From NCBI GenBank assembly GCA_963818505.1, contig CAWFSJ010000006.1, positions 1 through 64,000 on the forward strand: a DNA stretch of 64,000 bases. The letters run 5' to 3'. Source of the DNA: JADKAV01 sp963818505 (GTDB lineage Bacteria; Actinomycetota; Actinomycetes; S36-B12; UBA10799). This document shows, piece after piece, positions 25,870 through 34,697 of the stretch (within the stretch, counting starts at the first letter, position 1; each line of letters opens with the position of its first letter). Position numbers and translations under genes: made by a program. The notes below the pieces were generated by a model. The model searched no databases. It had not been told where the DNA came from and saw nothing but the letters and a program-made list of their open reading frames with translations.

Positions 25870-27390
25870 TCACCAGGCGTCGATCACCCGGCCGCTGGGC
25901 GACGTCGGCGCCACCGCAAGCAGCGACGAAATCAATGCCCGGGTTTCGGGCGGGTCGATCACGTCGTCGATCTCGAAGACCCGCGCGACGTTGAACGCCG
26001 TAACGTGCTCGCGGTAAGCCTGCGTCGCCTCGGTGAGCCGCTGTGAGCGCTCCCGCGGGTCGGCGATGGCATCCAGTTGCTTGCCCATGGCTAGTCGCAC
26101 AGCCCCTTCCAAACCCATAGGTCCCATATGCGCCGAAGGCCAAGCGACGGTGCTCAACGGCTCCTTGGTGCTGCCGCCCAACATGGCCTGCGCGCCCAGA
26201 CCGTAGCCGCGCCTCAGCACGACGCCGACCAGTGGGACCGACATGCGCGCAGTGGCCACCAATAGGCGCGAAGCATGACGCAGGATCGCGGTTCTCTCCG
26301 CCTCGGGTCCGGCCATGATGCCGGGGGTGTCGACCAAGGACACGAGGGGAATGCCGAACGCGTCGCACAACTGCACGAAACGTGCGGCCTTGTCCCCGGC
26401 ATCCGCAGTGATGGCTCCGGCCATGTGCAGCGTCTGATTGGCCACGAATCCCACGGGTCGGCCGTCGATACGCCCGAGGGCGGTGACCATTTCGGGTGCG
26501 AACGCCTCGCGCAAATAGATCACTGACTCAAGGTCGGCCAGCGTGTCGATGATGGGCCGCACATCGTACGCGCTGCGTTCGCGCTCGGGCAGGATCGTGC
26601 GCAGGATCCTCTGATCGGCGGCACCGGCTGAAGGCGCTGAACCGGCGAAAAGGCCCAACAGGTGCTTGACCGTCCTGACCGCATCTGCCTCGTCGTCCAC
26701 GAGGATGTCGACTACCCCGTTGCCCGCCATCACATCGGCCGGCCCGATCTCCTCTGCCCGGTACTCCCCCAGTCCCGCGCCGGCGATCATGGCCGGGCCC
26801 GCGACGCCCATCGTCGAGTCACGGGTCGCCACAAGGATGTCCGAGCATCCCGCGATCACCGCGTTACCCGCGAAACAGCGGCCAGCCACCACTGCGATCC
26901 GTGGCACCACCCCGGACAGTCGGGCCCAGAGCGCGAAGGTACGCACATCCAAGGCCGACACGACCGGGTAGTCGGTGTCCGTGGGCCGCCCACCCCCGCC
27001 CTCGGCGAAGACGACGGCGGGCAGCGCCAACTTCTGCACGAGGCCGAGCAGTCGGTCGGACTTGTGATGACCCCGGATGCCCTGGGTGCCAGCCATGACC
27101 AGGTAGTCGTAGGAGAGCACCGCACAACCGCGACCACCGACCTTCCCGATCCCCGCGATGAGGCCATCCGCAGGGCTCTTGGCCATCAGGTCGGGCTGGC
27201 TGAGTCGCTTCTCCTGTGCCGCACTGGCAAGGCCCCCGTACTCGACCCAGGATCCGGGATCCAGCAGGTCGTCGAGGTTCTCCCGGGCAGTCCGGCCCCC
27301 ACGAGCATGACGCGCCGCCACCTTCTCCGGGCGGGCGCCGTCCTTCGTCCACGCCCGGCGTTGCTGCAACTGGTCCTGAGGGTCGGTCAT
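25870..27390 (-). CDS. Acyl-CoA carboxylase carboxyltransferase (beta) subunit
   Basis: A 506-residue member of the crotonase-like carboxyltransferase family. It moves CO2 from carboxybiotin to an acyl-CoA such as acetyl-, propionyl- or methylcrotonyl-CoA. Typical parts are the ARHARGGRTARENLDDLLDPGSWVEYGG N-terminus, YDYLVMAGTQG, and the second-half FGIPLVSLVDTPGIMAGPEAE with GYGLGAQAM. ATG 27390 (MTDPQDQLQQ) gives the usual family start; an open frame to 27468 overlaps the upstream gene. No biotin-carboxylase subunit lies nearby, so its partner is encoded elsewhere. It starts 16 bases after the ATPase gene stop and is probably co-transcribed with it. Confidence 0.9.
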   Translation of the reverse strand: MTDPQDQLQQRRAWTKDGARPEKVAARHARGGRTARENLDDLLDPGSWVEYGGLASAAQEKRLSQPDLMAKSPADGLIAGIGKVGGRGCAVLSYDYLVMAGTQGIRGHHKSDRLLGLVQKLALPAVVFAEGGGGRPTDTDYPVVSALDVRTFALWARLSGVVPRIAVVAGRCFAGNAVIAGCSDILVATRDSTMGVAGPAMIAGAGLGEYRAEEIGPADVMAGNGVVDILVDDEADAVRTVKHLLGLFAGSAPSAGAADQRILRTILPERERSAYDVRPIIDTLADLESVIYLREAFAPEMVTALGRIDGRPVGFVANQTLHMAGAITADAGDKAARFVQLCDAFGIPLVSLVDTPGIMAGPEAERTAILRHASRLLVATARMSVPLVGVVLRRGYGLGAQAMLGGSTKEPLSTVAWPSAHMGPMGLEGAVRLAMGKQLDAIADPRERSQRLTEATQAYREHVTAFNVARVFEIDDVIDPPETRALISSLLAVAPTSPSGRVIDAW

Positions 27391-27406
27391 GGCTGCCAAC
27401 CGTAGT

Positions 27407-28591
27407 TCAGCGCACAGCCTGGCGCGCCACGAAGGCCGACATCCCCGGAACCGTGAACGCGACCTCACCGCGATCGGGGGTGTACACCAACCCCTTGCTG
27501 ATCAACTGGTTTCGGGCCGGGGACAACTGCGACACCTTCGCCCGGCCCATGGCAGCCGCAAGGTCGGCCATGGCGACCGGGCTGTCCGCTGCCAGGTCTG
27601 CCATGGCCTGCATGAACCGCTGCTCAGCCCGGGTCGCCCTTTGCCAGCGGGTGGCATACAAGCCCGCATCAAGCTCCTGCCGGGCACGTTCTGCGGCCAA
27701 GAGGGCGTCCGTCGGCGAAATCCGGGCCCCGGCTGCGACATCCCAGGCATGTGCTGCGAACACCTGCACGAAGTAGGGGTACCCGCGGCTGAACTCCACC
27801 GCCTCAGCTACCGCCTCGTCGTCCCAGGCAACTCCCAGCGCCGCCGCTGGTCGCTCCAGCGCCAGCCGGATGGCGGGCTCGTCGAGACGGTCGATGTGCC
27901 GGAAGTCGAATAGCCGTTCGGCATACGAGGTGGCATCGGCCAGTATCCGTCGCAGGGAGGGCAGTCCCGCCCCGACGAACAGGAAGGGCTGTGGATCACT
28001 GCCCTGTCCGAGGCGGTGCACAGTCGCGTTCAGGGCACGCAGCACCGCTTCATCGGCTTCCTGCATCTCATCGATGCTCAGCAGTACTCCCGTGCCGTGA
28101 TGGCCTGCCAACGTGGCGAGCTCGGCGAGCATCTCCGGTAGATCACGTTCAAGATCCCCACTGTCGGCATAGCCACGGGCAGGCTCGATGTCGAGCCCGA
28201 AGGAGTAGGACCCCGTTCCCGGGTCGGCCTTGATGCTGAACGCCTTGAAGACACGTCGAGCCCAGGAAAGGGTCTGTCCCGACCACGTCCTGCCGGCCTC
28301 GCGCAGACTGGTGAAGATTGCGCGGGTGAGCGCGGGCACCAATGGCTCACCGGCTTGCGCCTCGATTTCGACGGTGATCCACCGCCGCTCACCTGCGGCT
28401 CGGGCGAACTCGTTGAGCAACACCGTCTTGCCCACACCACGCAACCCGTACAAGACCATGCTTCGGGCCGAGAGGCGCATTTCCGATCGCTGGACAGCGA
28501 CGTCGAAAGCCGCCAGCAGCGCTTCGCGCCCGACCAGTTCGTACGGTCGGGTGCCAGCACCGGGCGCATACGGATTGGTGATGGGATCCAC
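27407..28591 (-). CDS. AAA/STAND-type ATPase
   Basis: A 394-residue ATPase of the AAA_16/ORC-like group. The Walker A motif is GLRGVGKT (about residues 49-56), Walker B is VLLSIDEMQ (about 169-177), and LFVGAGLPSLRR fits the sensor region. A winged-helix-like tail follows (MADLAAAMGRAKVSQLSPARNQLISKGLVY). Such proteins act as ATP-driven switches or regulators; some are found in toxin or defence contexts, but there is no such neighbour here. It is upstream of, and probably co-transcribed with, the carboxyltransferase gene. Confidence 0.75.
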   Translation of the reverse strand: MDPITNPYAPGAGTRPYELVGREALLAAFDVAVQRSEMRLSARSMVLYGLRGVGKTVLLNEFARAAGERRWITVEIEAQAGEPLVPALTRAIFTSLREAGRTWSGQTLSWARRVFKAFSIKADPGTGSYSFGLDIEPARGYADSGDLERDLPEMLAELATLAGHHGTGVLLSIDEMQEADEAVLRALNATVHRLGQGSDPQPFLFVGAGLPSLRRILADATSYAERLFDFRHIDRLDEPAIRLALERPAAALGVAWDDEAVAEAVEFSRGYPYFVQVFAAHAWDVAAGARISPTDALLAAERARQELDAGLYATRWQRATRAEQRFMQAMADLAADSPVAMADLAAAMGRAKVSQLSPARNQLISKGLVYTPDRGEVAFTVPGMSAFVARQAVR

Positions 28592-28631
28592 GTCAGGAGT
28601 GTATGAACAGCCTGAGACAAAACCAGTTCAC

Positions 28632-28676
28632 GCAGCAGGGCCCCGCGCGTTCAATCACGCTGCGGGGCCCTGCTGC
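28632..28676 (-). terminator. Terminator after the small secreted protein gene
   Basis: A perfect 15-bp stem (GCAGCAGGGCCCCGC at 28632-28646, complement at 28662-28676) lengthens by four pairs (GCGT/ACGC) inside the loop. It begins nine bases past the stop of the gene at 28685-29056 and insulates the ATPase gene downstream. Confidence 0.75.
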
Positions 28677-28684
28677 TTGGAACC

Positions 28685-29056
28685 CTACTGAACGTTGATC
28701 TTCAGCCACTTCGTCTCGATCGCGCCGAGGTTCTGCTCGACGACGACCTTGACCTTGCGAGCACCTACCGCGTTCAACACGACGTGCATGCTGCAGTCCC
28801 CACTGGCCGAAACCTGGCGGTTCGCATTCACAGACGCACCCTTCTCCAGCAGTGTCGCCTCAGCCCCCAGCCAGTTGCCGGCGCCCAATTGGCACTTGAT
28901 GATGAACGTCTGACCGGCCATCACGGTCTTGGGTGCCTTCACCTTCTTGAACCCCGGGTCGTTCGCGGCGTTTGCAGCCCCGGCTCCGGCCATGATTGTT
29001 CCAGCGGTGACAGCCACCGCCGCGCCGGTCGCCATCAGCCTGCGGGTGTTGATCAT
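28685..29056 (-). CDS. Small secreted protein of unknown function
   Basis: A 123-residue exported protein. It has a signal peptide of about 31 residues ending ANAA-ND and a GGAGAAG ribosome site ahead of the ATG. The mature part of about 90 residues is rich in Val, Lys and short beta-strand patterns (KAPKTVMAGQTFIIKCQL, KVKVVVEQNLGAIETKWLKI) and has two cysteines that could form one disulfide. This looks like a single Ig-like beta-sandwich domain, but I do not recognise a family. It has its own terminator and probably its own promoter in the 194-bp gap before the divergent GH3 gene. Confidence 0.75.
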   Translation of the reverse strand: MINTRRLMATGAAVAVTAGTIMAGAGAANAANDPGFKKVKAPKTVMAGQTFIIKCQLGAGNWLGAEATLLEKGASVNANRQVSASGDCSMHVVLNAVGARKVKVVVEQNLGAIETKWLKINVQ

Positions 29057-29250
29057 TGCTTCTCCATTCCTCCCAGAAGGGGAAATTCCCCTGCCACGAG
29101 GCTAGAAGTGAGTTACGAAAACCCCGTTGATTGCGTTGCGACACGCGAGGTCACTTTTCATGGTCGATCCCATCGGCGGCCACCTACCCACGGACTCTCG
29201 TGGCTCACGGCAAGCGTTAGGTTCGAACCAGCGAAATCCTGGGAGACAAC

Positions 29251-31638
29251 GTGACTGATGCGGCGGACCTCACGCTCGAAGAGCAGATCTCATTGCTGTC
29301 CGGCAGCGATTTCTGGCACACCCAACCCCTTCTGCGCAAGGGGATTCCGGCGATCCTGCTCAGCGACGGCCCGAACGGCCTGCGGGTTCAGGCCACGGAC
29401 AGCGATCACCTTGGTATCGGGGCCAGCCGACCCGCCACGTGCTTCCCGACCGCGGTCACGGTGGCCAGCACATGGAACGAGGCCCTGGCCGCTGAGGTGG
29501 GCCGAGCCGTCGGCGCTGAGGCCGTCGCCCAAGGCGTTGCGGTGGTCCTCGGCCCGGGACTGAACATCAAACGGCATCCACTGTGCGGGCGCAACTTCGA
29601 GTACTTCTCCGAGGACCCGCTCGTCAGTGGACGGATGGCGTCGGCCGTGGTGCAAGGAATACAGGACTCAGGAGTTGCGGCGTGCCTGAAGCACTACGCA
29701 GTCAACAACCAGGAATCCCACCGGTTCGTGGTGGATGCCGTGGTCGATGAGCGCACGATGCGCGAGATCTACCTGGCCGGATTCGAGTACGCCGTCGAAC
29801 ACGCCGCTCCCCGGACCGTCATGAGCAGTTACAACTTGATCAACGGCACCTACGCCACCGAACACCACCGCCTCATCGCCGAGATTCTGCGCGACGAGTG
29901 GGGCTTCGACGGGCTGGTGATGAGCGACTGGGGCGCCACCAACGATCGGGTCGCCGGGATTCGAGCGGGGATGGACCTTGAGATGCCCGGCAGCAAAGGC
30001 ATCTCCGACGCAGTCGTGATGAAGGCACTGGAACAGGGACACCTGGCCACGGCCGACTTGACCCGCAGCGCCCAGAGGGTGCTCGATCTCGTCGCCGCCA
30101 GCGCCGTGCGTCCGGCGGCAGTGGACCTCGACGCACACGATGCATTGGCGCGCCGGGTTGCCGCTGAAGGAACCGTCTTGCTGCGCAATGACGGCCTGCT
30201 TCCGCTGACCGGGGATGGGTCCGTGGCGCTGATAGGCGCGTTCGCCCAGTCACCGCGTTTCCAAGGTGCCGGCAGTTCACAGGTCAACCCGGTGAAGGTC
30301 ACGACCGCCTGGGATGCGGCATTGGATCGCGGGCTGGACGTGCGCTACGCGCCCGGTTACGACCCTGCCGGATCGGCACGCGATCAGGGCCTCATCGAGG
30401 AGGCCGTCGAGACCGCTCGGGAAGTCGACGTGGTCGTGCTGATGGTCGGCCTGCCAGGTGTGTACGAGAGCGAAGGTTTCGACAGGGATGACCTGCGCCT
30501 GCCCCGTCAACACGACAACCTGATCGCGGCTGTCTGTGCGGCCAACCCGCGCACGGTTGTTGTTCTGTGCAACGGCGCTCCGGTCGCGATGCCGTGGGTG
30601 GATCAGCCCGCCGCGATCCTCGAGGCGTACTTGGGCGGACAGGCGAGCGGGGCGGCGCTGCTCGATGTCGTCTACGGCAACGCCGAGCCGGGCGGTCGGC
30701 TCGCGGAGACCTTCCCCATGTTCGCCGCCGATCTGGCGGCGGACCCCTACTTCCCGGGTGAGCCGCGGCAGGTCGAGTACCGGGAAGGACTGGCGGTGGG
30801 CTACCGCCACACCACTTCGGCAGGCGTGGAGCCGCTCTTCCCGTTCGGCCACGGCCTCAGTTACACGGAGTTCGAGTACGGGCGGGCCAAGGTCAACCGC
30901 CGCCGGATCGCCGAAGGCCAGTCCGTCAAGGTATCGGTGCCGCTGACCAATGTCGGGCATCGTCCCGGATCGCAGGTTGTGCAGGTTTACGTCCGTGACC
31001 GCACCGGTGTGGTGGTCAGGCCCTTGCGGGAGTTGCGGGGGTTCTCGAAGGTGTGGTTGGAGCCGGGCGAGACGACGACTGTCAGCATCGAACTGGGTCC
31101 GCGGGCGTTTGCCTTCTACGACGTGGATGTGGCCGGCTGGAGCGTGCCTGCCGGCGAGTTCGACATCGAAGTTGGCCGCTCGTGTGAGGACATCGTCGCC
31201 ACGATCACCGTGACTCTCGATGGTGTGACCGACGCTCCCGAGCCTGCCGATACAGACCTCGTAGCGGCATCGGATGCGGCCTTCGCCGCACGGTTGGGCC
31301 GGGAGATCCCCGTCCCGGTCCCCGTTGAACCGTTCACTCGGGTCAGCACCATCGCTGAGATCCAAGGACAGCGGTTCGGTAGGGCGATCAAGGCTGCGAT
31401 GCAACGCTTCGGTGGGATCGACACCGACCCGGACGATCCGGCCGTCGCGCGGATGTATGAACGCTCCCTGAACGAGCTACCTCTGCGAGCTGCGGCGTTG
31501 TTCTCCCAGGGGAAGATCAACTGGACGACTCTGGACACGGTTGTGGATCTGCTGAACCGCAAGCCCGTCACTGCCGGCGTCCGGGTGGGGGCATCGATGT
31601 TCGGGGCTGCGCGGCGGGCCCTTCCCTGGGGTAGGTGA
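29251..31638 (+). CDS. GH3-family glycoside hydrolase (beta-glucosidase-like)
   Basis: A 795-residue enzyme without a signal peptide, so probably cytosolic. The GH3 N-terminal barrel includes LSDGPNGLR, KHYAVNNQESHR (K148, H149) and the nucleophile aspartate in VMSDWGATND (D226). The second domain (about 310-520) and a fibronectin-III-like domain (RPGSQVVQVYVRDRTGVVVRPLRELRGFSKV, about 565-650) follow. A further tail of about 120 residues is typical of actinobacterial GH3 members. It likely hydrolyses beta-linked glucosides or related sugars. The GTG start lacks a strong ribosome site. Confidence 0.93.
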   Translation: MTDAADLTLEEQISLLSGSDFWHTQPLLRKGIPAILLSDGPNGLRVQATDSDHLGIGASRPATCFPTAVTVASTWNEALAAEVGRAVGAEAVAQGVAVVLGPGLNIKRHPLCGRNFEYFSEDPLVSGRMASAVVQGIQDSGVAACLKHYAVNNQESHRFVVDAVVDERTMREIYLAGFEYAVEHAAPRTVMSSYNLINGTYATEHHRLIAEILRDEWGFDGLVMSDWGATNDRVAGIRAGMDLEMPGSKGISDAVVMKALEQGHLATADLTRSAQRVLDLVAASAVRPAAVDLDAHDALARRVAAEGTVLLRNDGLLPLTGDGSVALIGAFAQSPRFQGAGSSQVNPVKVTTAWDAALDRGLDVRYAPGYDPAGSARDQGLIEEAVETAREVDVVVLMVGLPGVYESEGFDRDDLRLPRQHDNLIAAVCAANPRTVVVLCNGAPVAMPWVDQPAAILEAYLGGQASGAALLDVVYGNAEPGGRLAETFPMFAADLAADPYFPGEPRQVEYREGLAVGYRHTTSAGVEPLFPFGHGLSYTEFEYGRAKVNRRRIAEGQSVKVSVPLTNVGHRPGSQVVQVYVRDRTGVVVRPLRELRGFSKVWLEPGETTTVSIELGPRAFAFYDVDVAGWSVPAGEFDIEVGRSCEDIVATITVTLDGVTDAPEPADTDLVAASDAAFAARLGREIPVPVPVEPFTRVSTIAEIQGQRFGRAIKAAMQRFGGIDTDPDDPAVARMYERSLNELPLRAAALFSQGKINWTTLDTVVDLLNRKPVTAGVRVGASMFGAARRALPWGR

Positions 31639-31810
31639 TCAACCCAGCGCGCCCAGGACCGCCTGATCATGACCCTCGGGCGAGCGGATCGATTAGCTGG
31701 CAACGTACGCCGTCGGTCCTCATTGGTCCAAGAACCTCGAATATTGTTCAGAAGTGGCTTGTCACGGCCGCGAGTTCTTGGCCTTGTCCAGGTACGGGGT
31801 TACGTTGTAC

Positions 31811-32119
31811 ATGCAATGGTCCGAGCACACTACTCGTAACCCCTCAACCGCCGGCCTCACCAACCCAGAAGGGCCAGGAATCTTGAACTCGTTCATGGTG
31901 GTCGCCGCCGAGGAGCAAGCACGAGTCGCAGAACTGCGAGCAGAGGGACGTATCGGGGCTGTCTATCTGGCAACAGCTCGACGAACGGTGTTCCTCGAGA
32001 CATTCGGCGAGACGGAGCAAGACGCCGTGGCAATGGTGAAGACGCTTCCCATGGCCACCTGGTGGGACCTCGACGTCTTCGCGCTCAACCCGCCCGCCCA
32101 GACGAATGAGGCACCGTGA
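31811..32119 (+). CDS. Muconolactone isomerase/YciI-like small protein
   Basis: The C-terminal 70 residues (EEQARVAELRAEGRIGAVYLATARRTVFLETFGETEQDAVAMVKTLPM, then WWDLDVFAL) match the ferredoxin-like dimeric alpha/beta-barrel fold of muconolactone-isomerase-like proteins. The N-terminus is uncertain: ATG 31811, TTG 31883 and ATG 31895 are all in frame, and a partial purine-rich site (CCAGGAA) precedes the TTG. The stop overlaps the GTG of the PPOX gene (GTGA), so the pair is coupled. Catalysis is not established for these stand-alone proteins. The 170 bp upstream hold no gene. Confidence 0.6.
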   Translation: MQWSEHTTRNPSTAGLTNPEGPGILNSFMVVAAEEQARVAELRAEGRIGAVYLATARRTVFLETFGETEQDAVAMVKTLPMATWWDLDVFALNPPAQTNEAP

Positions 32120-32520
32120 GCATCTTCACCTCAGCAGAGCTCGAGTATCTCGCCACGCAGCCATTGATGCGCTTCGCCACCGCCTCACCGGAGGGCAAGC
32201 CGGATGTCGCACCCGTCGTCTTCGAAGTCGACGGCGACGCCATCGTCACAGCCGGCTTTGACATCGTCCGCACCGTGCGCTACCGCAATATCCAGAAGAA
32301 CCCGCGCGCCACCCTCGTGATCGACGACCTGGCGAGCTTGAAGCCGTGGTCGCCCCGCGGGATCAAGATCATCGGCGGCGCAATGATCGAGGAAGTGGCC
32401 GGGGCTCCCCGTTTCCGCATCATGGCCGAGGTAATCATCAGCTGGGGCATCAACGACACTACGCCTGGCATCCCGAAGATGGAACGGCGGAAAGTGATAG
32501 CCGACGCGGGGACTCTTTAG
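32116..32520 (+). CDS. PPOX-class F420-dependent oxidoreductase
   Basis: A 134-residue split-beta-barrel flavin/deazaflavin-binding protein. It reads LATQPLMRFATASPEGKPDVAPVVFEVDGDAIV, RNIQKNPRATLVIDD, PRGIKIIGGAM and GAPRFRIMAEVIISWGINDTTPGIPKMERRKV, matching the actinobacterial family annotated as PPOX-class F420-dependent. It probably reduces a small substrate with F420H2, though the cofactor is inferred from family. The GTG start overlaps the previous stop. Tandem copies of the tmRNA terminator begin eight bases downstream. Confidence 0.85.
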   Translation: MSIFTSAELEYLATQPLMRFATASPEGKPDVAPVVFEVDGDAIVTAGFDIVRTVRYRNIQKNPRATLVIDDLASLKPWSPRGIKIIGGAMIEEVAGAPRFRIMAEVIISWGINDTTPGIPKMERRKVIADAGTL

Positions 32521-32602
32521 CGATCGACTCTTTGTGGAGGTGCCGGGAGCCGTCACCGACCTCCGGCCGGCTCCTCCCGATTCCCGCCGTGACAAACCCG
32601 AA

Positions 32603-32645
32603 CAAAGAGAAAGACCCCCAGAAGCATTGGGGGTCTTTCTCTTTG
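32603..32645 (-). terminator. Duplicate tmRNA terminator (distal copy)
   Basis: A perfect 17-bp stem (32603-32619 with 32629-32645) and 9-nt loop, identical to the proximal copy 111 bp away. It may also stop the PPOX operon, which ends at 32520 on the other strand. Confidence 0.8.
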
Positions 32646-32713
32646 TGGAGGTGCCGGGAGCCGTCACCGACCTCCGGCCGGCTCCTCCCGATTCCCGCCG
32701 TGACAAACCCGAA

Positions 32714-32756
32714 CAAAGAGAAAGACCCCCAGAAGCATTGGGGGTCTTTCTCTTTG
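32714..32756 (-). terminator. tmRNA intrinsic terminator (proximal copy)
   Basis: A perfect 17-bp stem (32714-32730 with 32740-32756) and 9-nt loop directly abuts the tmRNA discriminator base. The minus-strand arm ends in TCTTTCTCTTTG, giving a T-rich tail. Confidence 0.9.
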
Positions 32757-33119
32757 TGGAGGTGCCGGGAATCGAACCCGGGTCCAACGGTGCAAATCGG
32801 AGCATTCTCCGGGCGCAGTCGCTTTGTGGTGCATTCAGCCTGGCGGGTTCGTGCGACCCATCCGCCAACACGGCCTACGTCACTGTTGGAGTCCCTCACG
32901 CCCCCGTGACCGGGGCGCTCAGCAAGCCTTCTGAATGACGCCGGGGACTACGGGGAAGGCACCCGTAGGCCGACGGACTCACGCTCGCTTAGGCAGCGAG
33001 GGCGAAGTCAGCGCGATTAGTATCGGCACTTGTGTTTTTGACGGATCGTTAATGAGATAACCGTCGTCCTCAGCCCGCTTCTCTCGTCGAAGCATCCGCT
33101 GTCGAAACCGTTCACCCCC
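32757..33119 (-). ncRNA. ssrA: Transfer-messenger RNA (tmRNA)
   Basis: The 5' end GGGGGTGAACGGTTTCGACA pairs with the 3' CACCTCC to make the acceptor stem (one G-U pair), and the T-arm (GGTTCGATTCC) is canonical. The tag frame begins at the resume codon GCC (33027) and reads ADTNRADFALAA, then TAA at 32991-32989. The ALAA end is the usual ClpXP degradation signal. The 3' CCA is not encoded: the discriminator A is followed by CAAAG. The molecule rescues ribosomes on stop-less mRNA together with SmpB, encoded at 36777-37253. A 96-bp gap divides it from the divergent monooxygenase gene. Confidence 0.95.
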
Positions 33120-33215
33120 TGTTGAGTTGTACTTGCAGCGTACCGACGCCCTGCGACACCGGTCTACTGGGAAAACGCCACCCGGTTCCCGGGTATTCCG
33201 GCCAGACTGGGAAAC

Positions 33216-34673
33216 ATGGCCGTTGGCGTGGATGTGGACGTGATCGTGATCGGGGCAGGGTTGTCCGGGATCGACGCCGGCTACCGACTGCAGACCCTGT
33301 GCCCTGAGCGCAGCTACACGATCCTGGAAGCCCGCGACGCCATCGGCGGCACCTGGGACCTGTTCCGCTATCCGGGGATCCGCTCAGACTCCGACCTGTT
33401 CACGTTCGGCTTCCAGTTCAACCCGTGGCGCGAGCCGCAGGCGCTGGCCGACGGGGCATCCATCAAGGCCTACATCGAGCAGACGGCCGCGAAGTTCGGC
33501 ATCGATCGCCATATCCAGTTCAACTCCAAGATGGTCGCGGCGGACTTCGACACCGACCGTGCGTTGTGGACGGTGACGATCGCCGACGGCCGCCAAGTCA
33601 CCGCGCGCTTCCTATACGCGTGTTCGGGCTACTACAGCTACGACCAGGGGTACCTGCCCGACTTCCCCGGGATCGAGGATTTCCAGGGCACAGTGGTTCA
33701 TCCGCAGTTCTGGCCCGGTGACCTCGACTACAAGGGCAAACGCGTGGTCGTCATCGGATCGGGTGCGACCGCTGTGACGCTGCTTCCGGCGATGGCGCCA
33801 GACGTCGAGCACATCACAATGCTGCAGCGCTCCCCCACCTGGATCAGTCCGCTGCCGTCAAACGATGTCCTCGCGGACGCTGCCCGCAAATACCTGCCAG
33901 CACGTACTGCCCACAGGCTGATCCGCGCCAAGAACATCGGGTTCAGCACGGCGTTCTACCAGTTCTCGCAGCGATACCCAGACCGTGCCGCCAAACTGCT
34001 GCGCGGGCTGGCGATCAAGGCGCTGGGCGATCAGCAAGTGGTGGACGAACACTTCACGCCCACCTACAACGTGTGGGACCAGAGGGTTTGTGTGGCTCCC
34101 AACGGTGACCTGTTCGAGGTGATCAAGAGTGGCAAGGCGGAGGTTGTGACCGATCAGATCGACACATTCGTCGCGACCGGCATCCGGCTTGCATCGGGCC
34201 GGGTTCTCGAAGCGGACATCATCGTCACTGCAACCGGACTGGTCCTGCAACCCAACGGTGGCATCGCCCCGACGGTAGACGGCGAGCCGGTCGACCTCCC
34301 TTCGCAGTATGTGCTGCTGGGAGCGATGCTGACCGGGTTGCCCAATTTCGCCATCGCGGTGGGGTACACGAACGCGTCGTGGACACTGCGAGCGGATCTT
34401 ACGTCGCGATTGGTGTGCAAGGTACTCAATTGGATGAGCCGCGAAGGGTTCGACATGGTCGTGCCCGAACCCCACAAGGAACTCGACGCCAGACCACTGA
34501 TGGATCTGCAGGCCGGCTACATCCAACGTGCCGCCGACCAGCTGCCAAGGCAGGGCAGCAGGGCACCGTGGCGCATGCGTCAGAACTACGTTCTGGACGC
34601 TGCGACCACCATGCGCACGAATCTCGGGAAGTACCTGAAAGGGTCGAGGGCGCGAGTATCCACAACGGCGTGA
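33216..34673 (+). CDS. Flavin-containing (Baeyer-Villiger-type) monooxygenase
   Basis: A 485-residue FAD- and NADPH-binding enzyme. The FAD motif is VIGAGLSGID (residues 11-20), followed by LEARDAIGGTWDLFRYPGIRSDSDLFTFGF, which is characteristic of EtaA/MymA-like monooxygenases. The NADPH motif is VVVIGSGATAVTLLPAMA (near residue 175), and an FxGxxxHxxxW/P-type linker is approximated by FQGTVVHPQFWP. It probably oxygenates ketones, sulfides or similar hydrophobic compounds; the physiological substrate is unknown. It stands alone in its transcript, divergent from ssrA. Confidence 0.9.
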   Translation: MAVGVDVDVIVIGAGLSGIDAGYRLQTLCPERSYTILEARDAIGGTWDLFRYPGIRSDSDLFTFGFQFNPWREPQALADGASIKAYIEQTAAKFGIDRHIQFNSKMVAADFDTDRALWTVTIADGRQVTARFLYACSGYYSYDQGYLPDFPGIEDFQGTVVHPQFWPGDLDYKGKRVVVIGSGATAVTLLPAMAPDVEHITMLQRSPTWISPLPSNDVLADAARKYLPARTAHRLIRAKNIGFSTAFYQFSQRYPDRAAKLLRGLAIKALGDQQVVDEHFTPTYNVWDQRVCVAPNGDLFEVIKSGKAEVVTDQIDTFVATGIRLASGRVLEADIIVTATGLVLQPNGGIAPTVDGEPVDLPSQYVLLGAMLTGLPNFAIAVGYTNASWTLRADLTSRLVCKVLNWMSREGFDMVVPEPHKELDARPLMDLQAGYIQRAADQLPRQGSRAPWRMRQNYVLDAATTMRTNLGKYLKGSRARVSTTA

Positions 34674-34697
34674 AGCGGCCATGGTTTTGTCGTACCC

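Larger units (their letters stand above)
32528..32770. repeat. 111-bp tandem duplication of the tmRNA 3' end and terminator
   Basis: Two full 111-bp copies (32528-32638, 32639-32749) read identically; a third partial copy (32750-32770) is the real 3' end of ssrA. Each copy has 21 bp matching the tmRNA 3' end and adjoining bases (CTCTTTGTGGAGGTGCCGGG and one more A), a 45-bp GC-rich stretch and the terminator hairpin. Beyond 32770 the sequence switches to the tmRNA T-arm. Confidence 0.9.
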
